Assembly (NCBI GenBank): GCA_040143965.1
Contig: JASJQH010006897.1
Location: forward strand, 1-47,463
Direction of reading: 5' to 3'
DNA from: Basidiobolus ranarum
Lineage: Eukaryota; Basidiobolomycota; Basidiobolomycetes; Basidiobolales
Length of the DNA: 47,463 nucleotides
This document shows positions 1 to 9,831 of this stretch, piece by piece. The position numbers were made by a program, and so were the translations under genes. The notes beneath the pieces are model-generated. The model did no database searches. It saw only the letters and a list, made by a program, of their open reading frames with translations, and was not told the origin of the DNA. Numbering within the stretch: position 1 is the first letter of the stretch; every line of letters starts with the position of its first letter.

Positions 1-1
1 G

Positions 2-2193
2 AAATATATTACATCTCCTCCTGCGTATGCTCAGTTTTACCAAGAATTGAATTTGGGTCCTCCTTGGATGGAAGAAGAAGTGGATACTCTTCGCACCAAA
101 GCCCAGGTAATTTTTGAACTATTCACACGCTCTGCTCCATATTCACACGCTCTGCTCCATATTCACCATCCATCACCTTGAACTAGGCCTATCTTTGTCA
201 ACATATTTTTCACCCGAATTTGGCTATTTCGGATGCGACGTCCGAGCTAACGGATATGTCCCAGTGGTTTAAATTAGAACCATCGGATATTGTTGCCGAA
301 TGTCTCAAGTACCGTTTAAATGATCATGTAAACATGGGACTATCCTCTAGTGATGCACAGAAATTCTTTCAAACCCAAGTGGACACCACCTCCAATTTAA
401 TCAAGAAACAAACATTATTAACGTCCACCGATAATATTGCCTCTTTAAATGTTGATGATGAAGAATGGCCTCCAAACGTATCTAATCCTCTTTCACTTAC
501 TGATGAAACTCAAGAATCGGAACCTGAAAAGGACCCAAAACGACACACTTCTCTGGTGGATATCTTCAAGATTCATAAAGCACTCAAGCAAGGAATGGAA
601 ATCACCAATTGGGATCCATGGGTAACATATGACCTTGATATGTATCAAACCATTACCCCCACCTCTCTAACTAAATCACCATCAATCCATGTAGCAAATG
701 TTGGAGACTACCCAATATTCCACCGAATATAATAACTTCTCGCTAAAATATGGATTCTCCGAAGCTGACCTCACAGATGAAGAAAAGTTAAAATTCCTTC
801 AAAGAGAAATTTTACTACTTAAAAATGAAATCAATTTCGAAACTTACTTAAAACAACAATATATGCAACAGATGGGAAGACTTCATCGTGATCGAATGGT
901 TGAAAGTACTCTTGAATCCGAAAGACAAACTATGGTCGGTTCCCTACTCTTATCTATGTCTTCATCCACTCCCTTCCATTCCAAGGGTTATAACCTTATT
1001 TACTAAATAGTACAATACCTGTCGGTCGCTACAAAACGAAGTACGAGTACTAAAAGATACACTCAATCGACAACGGGCAGAAGCTGGTGCCACTAAATCT
1101 AAGCATGTTAATTGGGAGAATGAGTTGAATAGCAAACTACGCAGATATCGGGATGAACGAAAGAAATGGAATGCCGAATCTGTTCATCTGAACCAAAAGA
1201 TCAAAGAAGTCGAGGTATGTACTCAGACCATTTCAACCCTACATCTCATCTATATGTATTGTATAGTAATTCGTATACCATAGGACATTAATTCACAACA
1301 ACTTCAACAACTTGAAGGGGTGAATTCTAGGTAAAATAGATAGAGAATGTCTATGTGTATTCTTTAGTGTATTCATCTTATCCATGTTGTAGAATCTTTC
1401 AATTGGAAAACCAAATCATGATACAAGACACTATGGTTCGAGAGATCCAAGAATATGAAAAGCGTATCGAACAACTTACTGGACAACTTTCACTTTGGTA
1501 GCTATTCCCCTCCCCAACCCCTCATGTCCTCTAATCAAACTGAATTTCCCGTGGTAATTGTGTAGGGAAGAGGATCGTCACTCAATGAAGATACAAGCTC
1601 AACAGATTGAAACTTTAATTGGTCAATGGAAAGTACTGGAAACTGCTTTAATGTCGTCAGAAAGCACTATTAAATCACTGAATGATAAAGCCAGGTTAGT
1701 CTCGTCCTTGCCCTCCTTCCCCTTCCTCAAGCTAACATACATGTAGTGAGCAAGAGCGTAAGATCAATGAGTTAGAACAGAGCAAAGCTGTTCTAAGTAC
1801 TGAAGCAGAAAAGGAGCTGCTAAAAAGCAAGCTGGTTAGTTCAGCAGTATGACATCTTGAATGTACTTCCCAACTCACCAATATCCATAGCATGACATAC
1901 TGGAGACACAAACATTCAAGATCAACAACGAACTTCAAGAAAAGAAGATTTCTTTGGAAAATATGCTAAATAAGAATGTTTCTTTGGAGGTGAGTGATCT
2001 ACACACATCCACACAATGAACTCACCATACTCAATCATTTTATATCAAGGAAACTATCCTGCAACTTAAGGCTGACCTGGAACTCGCCAAGGAGAAGCAA
2101 CACAGTCGTAATGTTCCACACTCTGAACAGCCCATTCAGACACAACAAACACTTCCACCAGAACTCGAGGAATTTATGTATCAAACTTCCTGA
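2..2193 (+). CDS. TSC1: Hamartin (TSC1) homologue, 3' part, 10 exons visible
   Basis: Partial gene entering from the left edge; 531 codons are visible before the stop TGA at 2191-2193. Exons read as 2-106, 187-621, 695-934, 1011-1214, 1284-1330, 1393-1497, 1566-1694, 1747-1834, 1891-1989 and 2050-2193, with all phases agreeing. Hamartin binds tuberin (TSC2) to form the GAP for Rheb that restrains TORC1. Recognition rests on two blocks typical of fungal TSC1: LLLKNEINFETYLKQQYMQQ (exon 3) and YNTCRSLQNEV followed by KLRRYRDERKKW (exon 4). The rest is Gln/Glu/Lys-rich heptad-like sequence predicting a long C-terminal coiled coil. Intron 3 begins with a weak GTCGGT donor, but this junction is the one that restores the conserved block. 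Intron 1 holds a tandem 20-bp duplication. The N-terminal hamartin domain lies outside the window. I am confident in the family and less so in the exact exon 3 boundary. Confidence 0.85.
121..166. repeat. Perfect 20-bp tandem duplication inside TSC1 intron 1
   Basis: The unit ATTCACACGCTCTGCTCCAT occupies 121-140 and 141-160, with six more matching bases to 166. It lies wholly inside the 80-nt intron 107-186. One copy fewer would give a 60-nt intron, nearer the local norm. Confidence 0.95.
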
Positions 2194-2412
2194 ATATTCA
2201 TTCTCTCACGCGACATTCCGTATCTCTGTACATACCACACTACATATTTACGAGCTCATCTGTGTGATTGAACACCAACTCAATAAAAGTCAATAGAGAG
2301 GAGAATGTTATTTCTACAGTCAACATTTATTTACAGCTAAAAGAATCATAGATAACAATTGAATGTCAATCGACTCGAAGGAATTAGAAACCATAGATAA
2401 CATTCATAGACT

Positions 2413-3444
2413 CTAAAAAGAACACGTAAACTCCTCATACTTTGGTGGATGAAGCACCGCATGATCGTATGTTGGAAGTGAATCATCCAGATTCTTCAAA
2501 TTCGCCGAGAAAATTCGAACTGGTAAATGTAGCGTGAGATATTGACGATCACCCGAAGAATCCACCAGGTCTAATCGAATAGATATATAATGCTTAAGTC
2601 TCACATAGTCCGTACTGGAATCCCCATCAATCAATTGAGAGTTATTCGGGATTTTAAGCTCTAAGAGCTGTTCACCATCTCTGATACCACCTTTCCAAGG
2701 GGTATTCAACCTACTGACTCGGTGAACATGCATCTTGGACCAATTCTTCAAGGCGGTCCTATATTTTGTTGCCTCCATAAGACGAAGGTGAACTCTTTTC
2801 ATTTGTACACCCGTTCTCAATGGGATCACCCCGACAGTGATCGGTATAGTATCCCCTATAGTATAGGAGGTAGTGGGGATAAGTACGTAGAACTGGCATT
2901 GATCAGGCAGTTCCCCAGCCCTATGTGTAGGTTGTTGCCACTCAAATGAGGAGGGAGATAAGGTGCGCTCCACCTGAATACACCTTTCAACACGTAACAT
3001 CGAACGAATCCCCTGTCGCTTGACACAACCCCCAAGAAGGTAGGAGATACTACCACGCTTAGCACGTATACTCTCAGGAACATCCCCATTTAAAGCTATT
3101 TCAAATTCGTATTTATAGACACCTCTTTGAAACAACCGAAAATCCCCCTCTGGCAAATCCAAATAAGTTTGTTGATAACTAGTGAAAGAATCCCGATAGA
3201 ATTTACCAGCTTACAGGAAAACCCAGATTAGAATGAAATAAAAGTGAATTAGATGAAATCCATATTTACCACTGATCAATGCGTTTCCGTTGAAATTTAA
3301 CTCGATACGGTTGATTCTGGAGGTACGTTTAATAGTTAAAATCATACATCCGCGTAATACGCATCCAGCAGACTCCTCACTAGTTCCTCTTAATACGATA
3401 TGATCGTTCTCCAGTTGAATCTCCAACGAATCCCTACTCCACAT
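2413..3444 (-). CDS. Arrestin-domain (ART/ARRDC-like) protein, two exons
   Basis: Exons 3270-3444 and 2413-3209 are joined by a 60-nt GTAAAT...AAG intron, giving about 323 aa. The N-terminal arrestin half carries LEIQLENDHIVLRGT, then VLRGCMILTIKRTSRI, then LPEGDFRLFQRGVYKYEFEI. The C-terminal half carries the block around CQFYVLIPTTSYTIGDTIPI and VGVIPLRTGVQMKRVHLRLM. Arrestin-related adaptors link plasma-membrane transporters or receptors to ubiquitin ligases. The C-tail has no obvious PPxY in this model, and the protein is short for a yeast ART. The start at the MWSRDS methionine is chosen because conserved arrestin sequence begins directly after it. An in-frame ATG about 29 codons upstream (MLVFLGN...) or a separate 5' exon cannot be excluded. 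Transcribed in the same direction as GID4, about 0.9 kb downstream of it. Confidence 0.75.
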
Positions 3445-4323
3445 TTCTTCAAAACCAATGTCAGAGTAAAAGAAGTACTGATAAAACCCACCGATTACTA
3501 AATTACCGAGAAACACCAACATCTCATTTATATCTTGAATTCTTACTTCATCCGTTGTGCTATTTGACAATAGAAATTCACTAAATCCCTCCCCCCTTCA
3601 TTGTTATTTGTTTCTCTAGAAACAATGGTTTAACAATGTTTATTTGTATTCAAGAAATGAAAATGTTCTCTAACAACGAGTGTTTTAAACGATCGCTATA
3701 GATGAAACCAATCATTCACCCATTTCACATCAGAAGAAAAAAATTGAATGGATGGTAGGATAAAAATGAAATCTGAAAATAAATCTCTGGAAATCAGAAC
3801 CTCTTACCTTCTTCTCTCGCTCTCTTTTCTGGTGGAAACTCAGGTAAATTGAATATTGATTTTATACATGACCTTCTGCCCTTTTGTGATGAACAAAATA
3901 TATTGTCGTTAAACCTGATCCACTGATTTCGGTTGAAGATCGATACTAAGACGTCCTGAAAATTCCCTCTTTAACTTGGTTTCATGAACTTTTTAATGGC
4001 TTACTAAAATGTTCTTTTAGTGGTAGGTTTCTCCTCCCCAACGGGTGATAGATAAACTATGAAATAAAACTCAATATAACTATATATATATGTTTCAAGT
4101 CAATCACAGATCGGATTGGGTTATTATTAAGAAAGTACTATCTATACATGAAAATCAAGAACATCAAAAATATCTCAAGATACGAAGCAATTCGACAACT
4201 AAAAGTTCAAAAGTTGACCTTCGATGAGGCGGAGAATAGTCAAGTTTAGTAGCTGAACGTATGCGGATTAACCCATATTGAATGCAAAATCCCTCCAGTA
4301 CGAGGAAAGTGGTCAAGTATATC
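3445..4323. other. Intergenic: arrestin 5' side / GID4 3' side
   Basis: AT-rich spacer of about 0.9 kb between the arrestin-gene start and the GID4 stop, both on the minus strand. The reading frame stays open upstream of the chosen arrestin start to about 3570, so some of this may be extra N-terminal coding sequence. Otherwise I see no gene, RNA or repeat. Confidence 0.5.
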
Positions 4324-5228
4324 TTAACGAAATTCAAAAGAAGGGGCTCCTCTCTGGGGAACATGCTTCAGTGTTAATTGCTGGAACCACTCAGAATTCT
4401 AGAAAGAAAGGCAGTTAGATGTATTGTACAATCCATTAAAATGATGTTGGGTCAATTTACCTGATGATAATAATATCCGGTGATTGTACCAGTAGATACT
4501 TGAAAACAAATATAATAGAACCCTGCAAAGCTAGCGCCGTGAATGGACCGAACACGATGATCGGGAACCAAAAAATGTTCCTTCCAACGCATGAAAATGA
4601 AATCTTGGTTTTTAAAGTCGTAGTGAAAGTTATCTTTGTTGAAGGTTTTAGAGTATTGTTTAAACGCAGGGAATTTGGACTGAAAGTAATTAATAAAGAA
4701 AGTTTAGTAAAGTATTTTGAACTGCTACAGATGCATAAAAGATAAATACCCAATGTTGACGATCAATAAGCTCATCAGCCTCCCATTTTCTTGTTAAAAA
4801 AGGGTGTTTAGGTCCAATTATTTCGGCATCAAAAAAAGTAGTTAGTTCGGGATAATCATCGGTCAGACCCTTGATATGTAAATAGCCACAAAGATATGAC
4901 TCGCTCAAATCAACATGCTTTAGCAAAAAAAAAGAAATCAGAAAACGTTTGAGAAACTCGGCTATGTGCATGTGCAAATATGTATATATGTAGATAAACA
5001 TACCTGAATGTCTACAGTAACCTCATAGCCACTTTTTCCACTCATTTGTTCCCCTCTAAATTTACTACCAGAATATAGAGTACAAGTGCCGCTGGGAGTT
5101 AGTCTAATGGAGGAGAGATCAGTTGCAAAATTGGATTTCTTCAAAGGTCCATCTGACATCGCTTTGAAGTTGGAGGATTTTTGACTTTCCTTCTGGGAGT
5201 AAGGAGAGAATTTAGATGTGGCAGGCAT
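4324..5228 (-). CDS. GID4: GID4 / Vid24 substrate receptor of the GID-CTLH ubiquitin ligase, four exons
   Basis: Exons 5004-5228, 4750-4917, 4461-4679 and 4324-4398 give 228 aa with consistent phases. GID4 is the beta-barrel receptor that captures Pro/N-degron proteins, such as gluconeogenic enzymes in yeast, for the GID E3. Diagnostic blocks in order are [96 protein letters not shown] and the C-terminal [12 protein letters not shown]...FEFR. These cover the full GID4 barrel. The N-terminus of about 48 residues is Ser/Lys-rich and likely disordered. The length is close to the conserved core of metazoan GID4, with no yeast-type insertions. The ATG at 5228 is the first in frame and is followed immediately by the disordered leader. 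No missing conserved block was noticed. Confidence 0.92.
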
Positions 5229-6539
5229 TGTTTAGAAAATAGTAAAGTTAAGTCTGATTTGAATAAAGATATGTTTTGAAAGAAAGTTAGAAAGGATGTG
5301 ACGGTTAGAAAATCAGGACTAAGTCCAAAGAAAACGGGCAACCTGATATAAAATAATATTTTTAGAAAAGGGTTTTGATTGGATTCAGTAATAATGAATC
5401 AATCGGCATATAGTCAAGTGATCATGTAGCCTCTCATTTCATTTTGAAATACCATAGCAACACAGTGGTTCAAGGAGATGATTCGCTCATTGTAGTTTGC
5501 CTACAGTTCGTAAAACGCCAAGGGCAAAAGCTCAGACAACAGATGGTATTCCTAATAAAATTCATATGCAACTTTACCACTCCAGGACTCGTGCGCTGTA
5601 TTGCGGACATTTTTTGGACCTGGAATGTATCCCATTGTTCAGAAATACCTCCTTCTCTATCCTGGGATATAACTTGTGTTTCAACTCCGTCACAAAACGG
5701 CCTATTATACGTCTCCAATCAGAAACGCATGTAACGTTGCCTCAAAAGTCAACTCTATTTGAAATACATAGTATACCACTACACTCATCAGATGATGTAT
5801 TTGAACTACATGAGGTTAGGGGCTAGTCGTTATTTTAGTAAGGTGCCGTAATTCGTTGAAAGGTATTTAATCACCAATCCAGTGACTATCGTTAGCGCTA
5901 CTCAATGTTGGGGCTACTGGGGTTAGGGTTGCGTTGGAGTTACTCAGTACCCTAATATCGCCTAATCTTGCAGCCCACAGATATTTAGAGTCAACAGGTT
6001 ACATTTAGGTATGGATATTAGGTTCAATATATGCGCTTTCGAATATATTAAATTAATGTTACCGAAGTATATATATAACAATATAATGCTTGGTTTGCCT
6101 CGACTCCGCCTAAAGGCTAATGTTTGAAATCCGGAAAGGAAGAGGATAATCGAAGAACCTGTATTAACTGGCTATCGATATATATTTATTAAAATTGGTT
6201 TCAGTCATTGAAGTAGCCATACATCATCTCCACTTGGGTGAAAGCAAAGAGGTCAAAAATGGATCCATTTAGATGTCTTCTTATTCTATTGTACTACTTT
6301 AAGATATCAATGATAGTGGGGTCAGTATCGATATTGTATCAAGGATACCAAGGTGTTACTAATTAATTCTCAGTATTGGGTATCTGGATTGGTATTGGGA
6401 GGCAAAGAGTACTGTTTAATATGATACAGGTTGCCACAAAGAATATGTGAGATAAGTGGATGACATACATACAGTGAACAAGATTAAAGTGAAAAGAAAA
6501 GAAGCAAACCAAAATAATGTGCAGGTACAGAGCCGTAAT
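5229..6539. other. Intergenic: GID4 5' side and F-box gene 3' side
   Basis: About 1.3 kb without a supported gene. A stop-poor island lies at about 5440-5830 (see findings). A telomere-like GGTTAGGGTT sits at 5921-5930. The rest is AT-rich. The only reading frames start at TTG codons and resemble no family I recognise. Confidence 0.5.
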
Positions 6540-7937
6540 TCAAAATGGAGTAAACTGAGCAATTTTTGGTGCTATCATGCTTTCGACCATGCTTTGTGTC
6601 AATTTGAGAGTGTGAAGATTCAACTTGATAGTGTGAAGATTTTTATGCTGCGCCAACATCAAGACTACTTTTTCAGTGACTGGCACTCTTCCGAAATCTA
6701 GATAATTAAGTGACTTGCACTCTGTTACCAAACGGCACAGCATTTCGTCTACTGTGTTCACTTCTGTTTCTCCACAGTTGCCCAGGACGAGAGTACTCAA
6801 TCCTGAGCAGTTAGAAAGGTGGCGTATGTCTGCTACAGTATAAGGAAGTCCACGAATATCCAAGTATCGCAATTGACGGCAATATCTTGCTATAATTGGT
6901 ACTACATTCTCAACTACGTTATTAGAATTTTGAGCAATAACAAGTTTCTTCAAATTTGCCCCCAATCGCTCCATTAAGTAGGTAATTCCCACCATAGTTA
7001 CCGATGTTAAAGAGAGATCAATCTCTTCTAATAACAAACAGTTGCGTGCTATTTCTAAAATACATTCATCATCTACACATTTGCAACAAGAGAATTCAAG
7101 TATACGAAGGTTTGGTAACTGTGAGATCCGTAATATGGCTTCCTTATTGTCGCTAGTAAAGAAAAGCCCACAGGATTGAAAGCTAAACCGAAGCTCTGTG
7201 CAGCTGAATCGATGATATTCAATTAATGTATTGATTGTTTCGCTAACAGACCGAATCCCACGATCACATACTAAAAACAATTCTTTCAAGCTCTGTGGGA
7301 TTTGAGCAGAGATAACCTTGGCAATGGCCGCATCTTCCAGGTAGTGTGCCCGAATTCTCAATCTATGAATATTGTGGCAGGCACGAGCAATAACTGATGC
7401 TTGAGCTATATCAAAATCCTCAATGTGTAAACATATGCTCTTCAAGGAAGGGTAGGAAATACCGAGAGGAAAAACGTCGGCTAAGCTCAATATTTCAACA
7501 AATACCAGCTTCTCCAGGATCGTAGAGCAATTGTCTCTAACTAGTTTCCATAATTTATGTGTCACTTTATGGCCTGTCGTAAGACTAAAGTCACCATGCC
7601 AAGGGGCCATATACCGAAGATCCAGAACTTTAAGAAGTGGTAGGTAATTTGTATAGCCTTCAGTTCCTCGGCTGCCGATAAATTCTTGTTCATTTTTTGG
7701 AAAGGTCGCGACACTTGAACTCACTAAAGTTCTAATAAGTTGTTTGATTCTGTACTCATCAGGGGTTGCATATTTGCCGTACTTTGGTAGCGGTAGGAAA
7801 CCCCAGGGGTTACGATAAAGAAGTCGGATAACAGCTTGTCTCCAAGAATGGGAAACCTTTGAGCAATTGTGTAATGCAGGACGGCAATCCCCAAAGTAGC
7901 TAAAGATTTGCTCAAGACACTCAGAAGGCAACTGCAT
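6540..7937 (-). CDS. F-box and leucine-rich-repeat protein (SCF adaptor candidate)
   Basis: Uninterrupted frame of 465 aa. An F-box occupies roughly residues 1-45 (MQLPSECLEQIFSYFGDC, then CSKVSHSWRQAVIRLLYRNP), placed at the very N-terminus as in many fungal F-box proteins. After a linker, residues of about 95-460 contain degenerate leucine-rich repeats, for example LPNLRILEFSCCKCVDDECI, CLLLEEIDLSLTSVTMVGIT, CRQLRYLDIRG and CKSLNYLDFGRVPVTEKVV, of the cysteine-containing Grr1/FBXL type. The F-box would bind Skp1 and the LRR solenoid would bind a substrate, so the likely role is ubiquitin-ligase substrate selection. The substrate is unknown. The ATG at 7937 is preferred because the F-box begins two residues later. 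Tandem codons give a near-repeat near the C-end (LHTIKLNLHTLKL). The gene has no introns. Confidence 0.85.
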   Translation of the reverse strand: MQLPSECLEQIFSYFGDCRPALHNCSKVSHSWRQAVIRLLYRNPWGFLPLPKYGKYATPDEYRIKQLIRTLVSSSVATFPKNEQEFIGSRGTEGYTNYLPLLKVLDLRYMAPWHGDFSLTTGHKVTHKLWKLVRDNCSTILEKLVFVEILSLADVFPLGISYPSLKSICLHIEDFDIAQASVIARACHNIHRLRIRAHYLEDAAIAKVISAQIPQSLKELFLVCDRGIRSVSETINTLIEYHRFSCTELRFSFQSCGLFFTSDNKEAILRISQLPNLRILEFSCCKCVDDECILEIARNCLLLEEIDLSLTSVTMVGITYLMERLGANLKKLVIAQNSNNVVENVVPIIARYCRQLRYLDIRGLPYTVADIRHLSNCSGLSTLVLGNCGETEVNTVDEMLCRLVTECKSLNYLDFGRVPVTEKVVLMLAQHKNLHTIKLNLHTLKLTQSMVESMIAPKIAQFTPF

Positions 7938-8760
7938 GTTTCCAATATAGAACAAGCAGAGTGTGATAGGTAAAAAGGGTATTTCTTAAAAAGCAACGTC
8001 TCTTAAGAAAGTGTCTAAAATATGATACTTAAAATATCTTTGCGGGGGATGGGTGGCTTTATAAACTAAGCAATCCAAATCAGAAACAAATGTAACAGAG
8101 TACTGACGAATGCTAAAATCATGGAGTTGGGTACTGTTCAGAATAGGAATATTATCATGTCCTGCAGAACCATATAGACTAATCTCCGTTTGATTGTGTA
8201 TCGGTACAAGAGTAACCAATGTTCCGTCCCCAGTAGGGCTTTATGTATCGCTTGAAGCCATTGTGTTCGATAAGGCTGGTTATATACTGTTACCAAATCT
8301 GATACTAACTGGTAGTCTCAGTGACTTCTACTTTTGGTAAGCTGTAATATTAGATGGTTGAAGGAGGTCTAGGTCTTATCAGTCAGGTAAGGATTAGGGT
8401 CAGCAAGATCTAGGCTAAGTTAAGTATTTGTTTACGCAAACTGTATATATCTTCATTATCAAATTGATACTAGATCTTATCACATCAATCCTAGCTATCG
8501 CATTACTAAATCTTATCGCTATCTTATCAATAGATAACTTTTACGTCCTCTTCAAAAAAAACTTCATTGAAGATTTATTGAGGTCCACAGAGGCATTCTT
8601 GTGTGCATACAAATCCATTTGGATGAGCTAAAAAAACTGACGGACGTAGGTGAAATAAAATAAAATATACGCGTGAATGAATGAATGAATAAATGTAAAT
8701 AAACTCTATTTCTACCAAAAATATCTGAGAGGCCAGTTTCAAAGAATCCGTCAATAGTTA
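7938..8760. other. Intergenic: F-box gene upstream region / ADE8 3' side
   Basis: No supported gene. A GAAT tetranucleotide run (about four units) lies near 8674-8695, just beyond the ADE8 stop. A short open frame on the minus strand at about 7986-8219 lacks an ATG and has an in-frame TAA just upstream, so I did not call it. Confidence 0.5.
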
Positions 8761-9357
8761 CTATAGTTCCGATAGGAATTTCTTGATTCCAGCTGGAAGT
8801 AGTTTATGCTCTATAGAATGTATTCTTTCTTCCAAGTCTTCAAGACTATCTTCTGGTAGAATAGGTATCTCTTGAGTAAGAATAGGAAGTCCTCTATCAA
8901 CTGCTGGGATAACTTTATGCACCATGGCGCCAGTATGCGTGATAGTTCCTTCTTTGAAAGCTTGATAAGCTCTTTCAATAGCATGAGCACCATCAAATTG
9001 ACCTGGTAAAGCTGGATGAAGATTAATCACATTCTCGGAGAAGTGTTGAAGAAAGTCGGCACTGAGAATATGCATCCAACCGGCAAGAACAATCAAGTCT
9101 GGTTTGTATTCCAAAATCTTCTTGGCCAAGTCAATGTCGTATTCAACACGAGTCTTTCCAGCTTCTTTATAAGGCTTTAGCGGAAACACAACAGTAGGAA
9201 TGCTAGCATTGGACGCTCTAGTCAAGCCGTAGGCGTTGGAGCGGTTTGATATAACCACAGAAATCTCAGCCTTTATCTCTCCGTTAGCAACATTGTCAAT
9301 GATGGCTTGGAGGTTGGAGCCATTACCAGATATCAAGATAACAATTTTGGGCACCAT
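8761..9357 (-). CDS. ADE8: Phosphoribosylglycinamide formyltransferase (GAR transformylase)
   Basis: Single-exon 198-aa enzyme of de novo purine synthesis, transferring formyl from 10-formyl-THF to GAR. The family landmarks are all present. The phosphate-binding loop ISGNGSNLQA lies at residues 9-18. The catalytic block NLHPALPGQFDGAHAIERA starts at 112, so Asn112 and His114 correspond to E. coli PurN N106 and H108. MVHKVIPAVDRG carries Asp154, corresponding to D144. The PALPG form (not PSLLP) is the one used by yeast Ade8. The length matches monofunctional fungal Ade8, so this is not the trifunctional animal GART. The ATG at 9357 directly precedes the first beta strand (KIVILISG). No truncation or odd residue was noticed. 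Confidence 0.96.
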   Translation of the reverse strand: MVPKIVILISGNGSNLQAIIDNVANGEIKAEISVVISNRSNAYGLTRASNASIPTVVFPLKPYKEAGKTRVEYDIDLAKKILEYKPDLIVLAGWMHILSADFLQHFSENVINLHPALPGQFDGAHAIERAYQAFKEGTITHTGAMVHKVIPAVDRGLPILTQEIPILPEDSLEDLEERIHSIEHKLLPAGIKKFLSEL

Positions 9358-9831
9358 TGGATAAGATAAAGATAGGCTTCAAATGCCAGAGGTTTTAATG
9401 AGCATACAAATGATTCATGTGCATGTGATTGGTGGTGTCTCCGAGTCACACCTGTTTTAGTCTTTCTACAGGGAGGTAGTTGATTGAAAATTTTGCTCAG
9501 ACTCGTTTGTGCTTATTTATTGATTGATCAGGCTGCGTGGCAGAATAAAGGGAACAGAGAAATTTATACAAACTAGGGAGTATATTGGCAACATTAAACG
9601 AATGTACCATGGAAATAAAGTGCAAAAAAGAAACGCCAGGTTTAGAAGAAAATAAGCCAAATAATAATCAGAGAAACTGGTACGCTTTGTTGAAAGCGAA
9701 GATGTGTGGAAAGGGCTAATTCATCAAACTGGCCTAATATCGCTCTCATACCCATGAGCTTTATTAAACCAGCCAAATATGATGAACAACTCTTATCCTA
9801 GAAAAAAGATATATGCTATCGTTAATAAATA
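9358..9831. other. Intergenic: ADE8 promoter side / HAC1-like 3' side
   Basis: Spacer of 474 bp between the ADE8 start and the stop of the unspliced HAC1-like frame. If the Ire1-spliced isoform is used, the HAC1 3' UTR begins at 9979. No gene, RNA or repeat was seen. Confidence 0.6.

Noticed and set aside
7986-8219. 77-codon minus-strand frame between the F-box gene and ADE8
   Set aside because: No ATG start, an in-frame TAA shortly upstream, no recognisable family and no plausible splice partner.
8428-8631. 67-codon hydrophobic plus-strand frame
   Set aside because: TTG-started, Ile/Leu-rich because the DNA is AT-rich. No homology recognised.
8674-8695. GAAT tetranucleotide run as a possible mobile-element tail
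   Set aside because: Only about four units, with no element body or target-site duplication. Simple sequence repeat.
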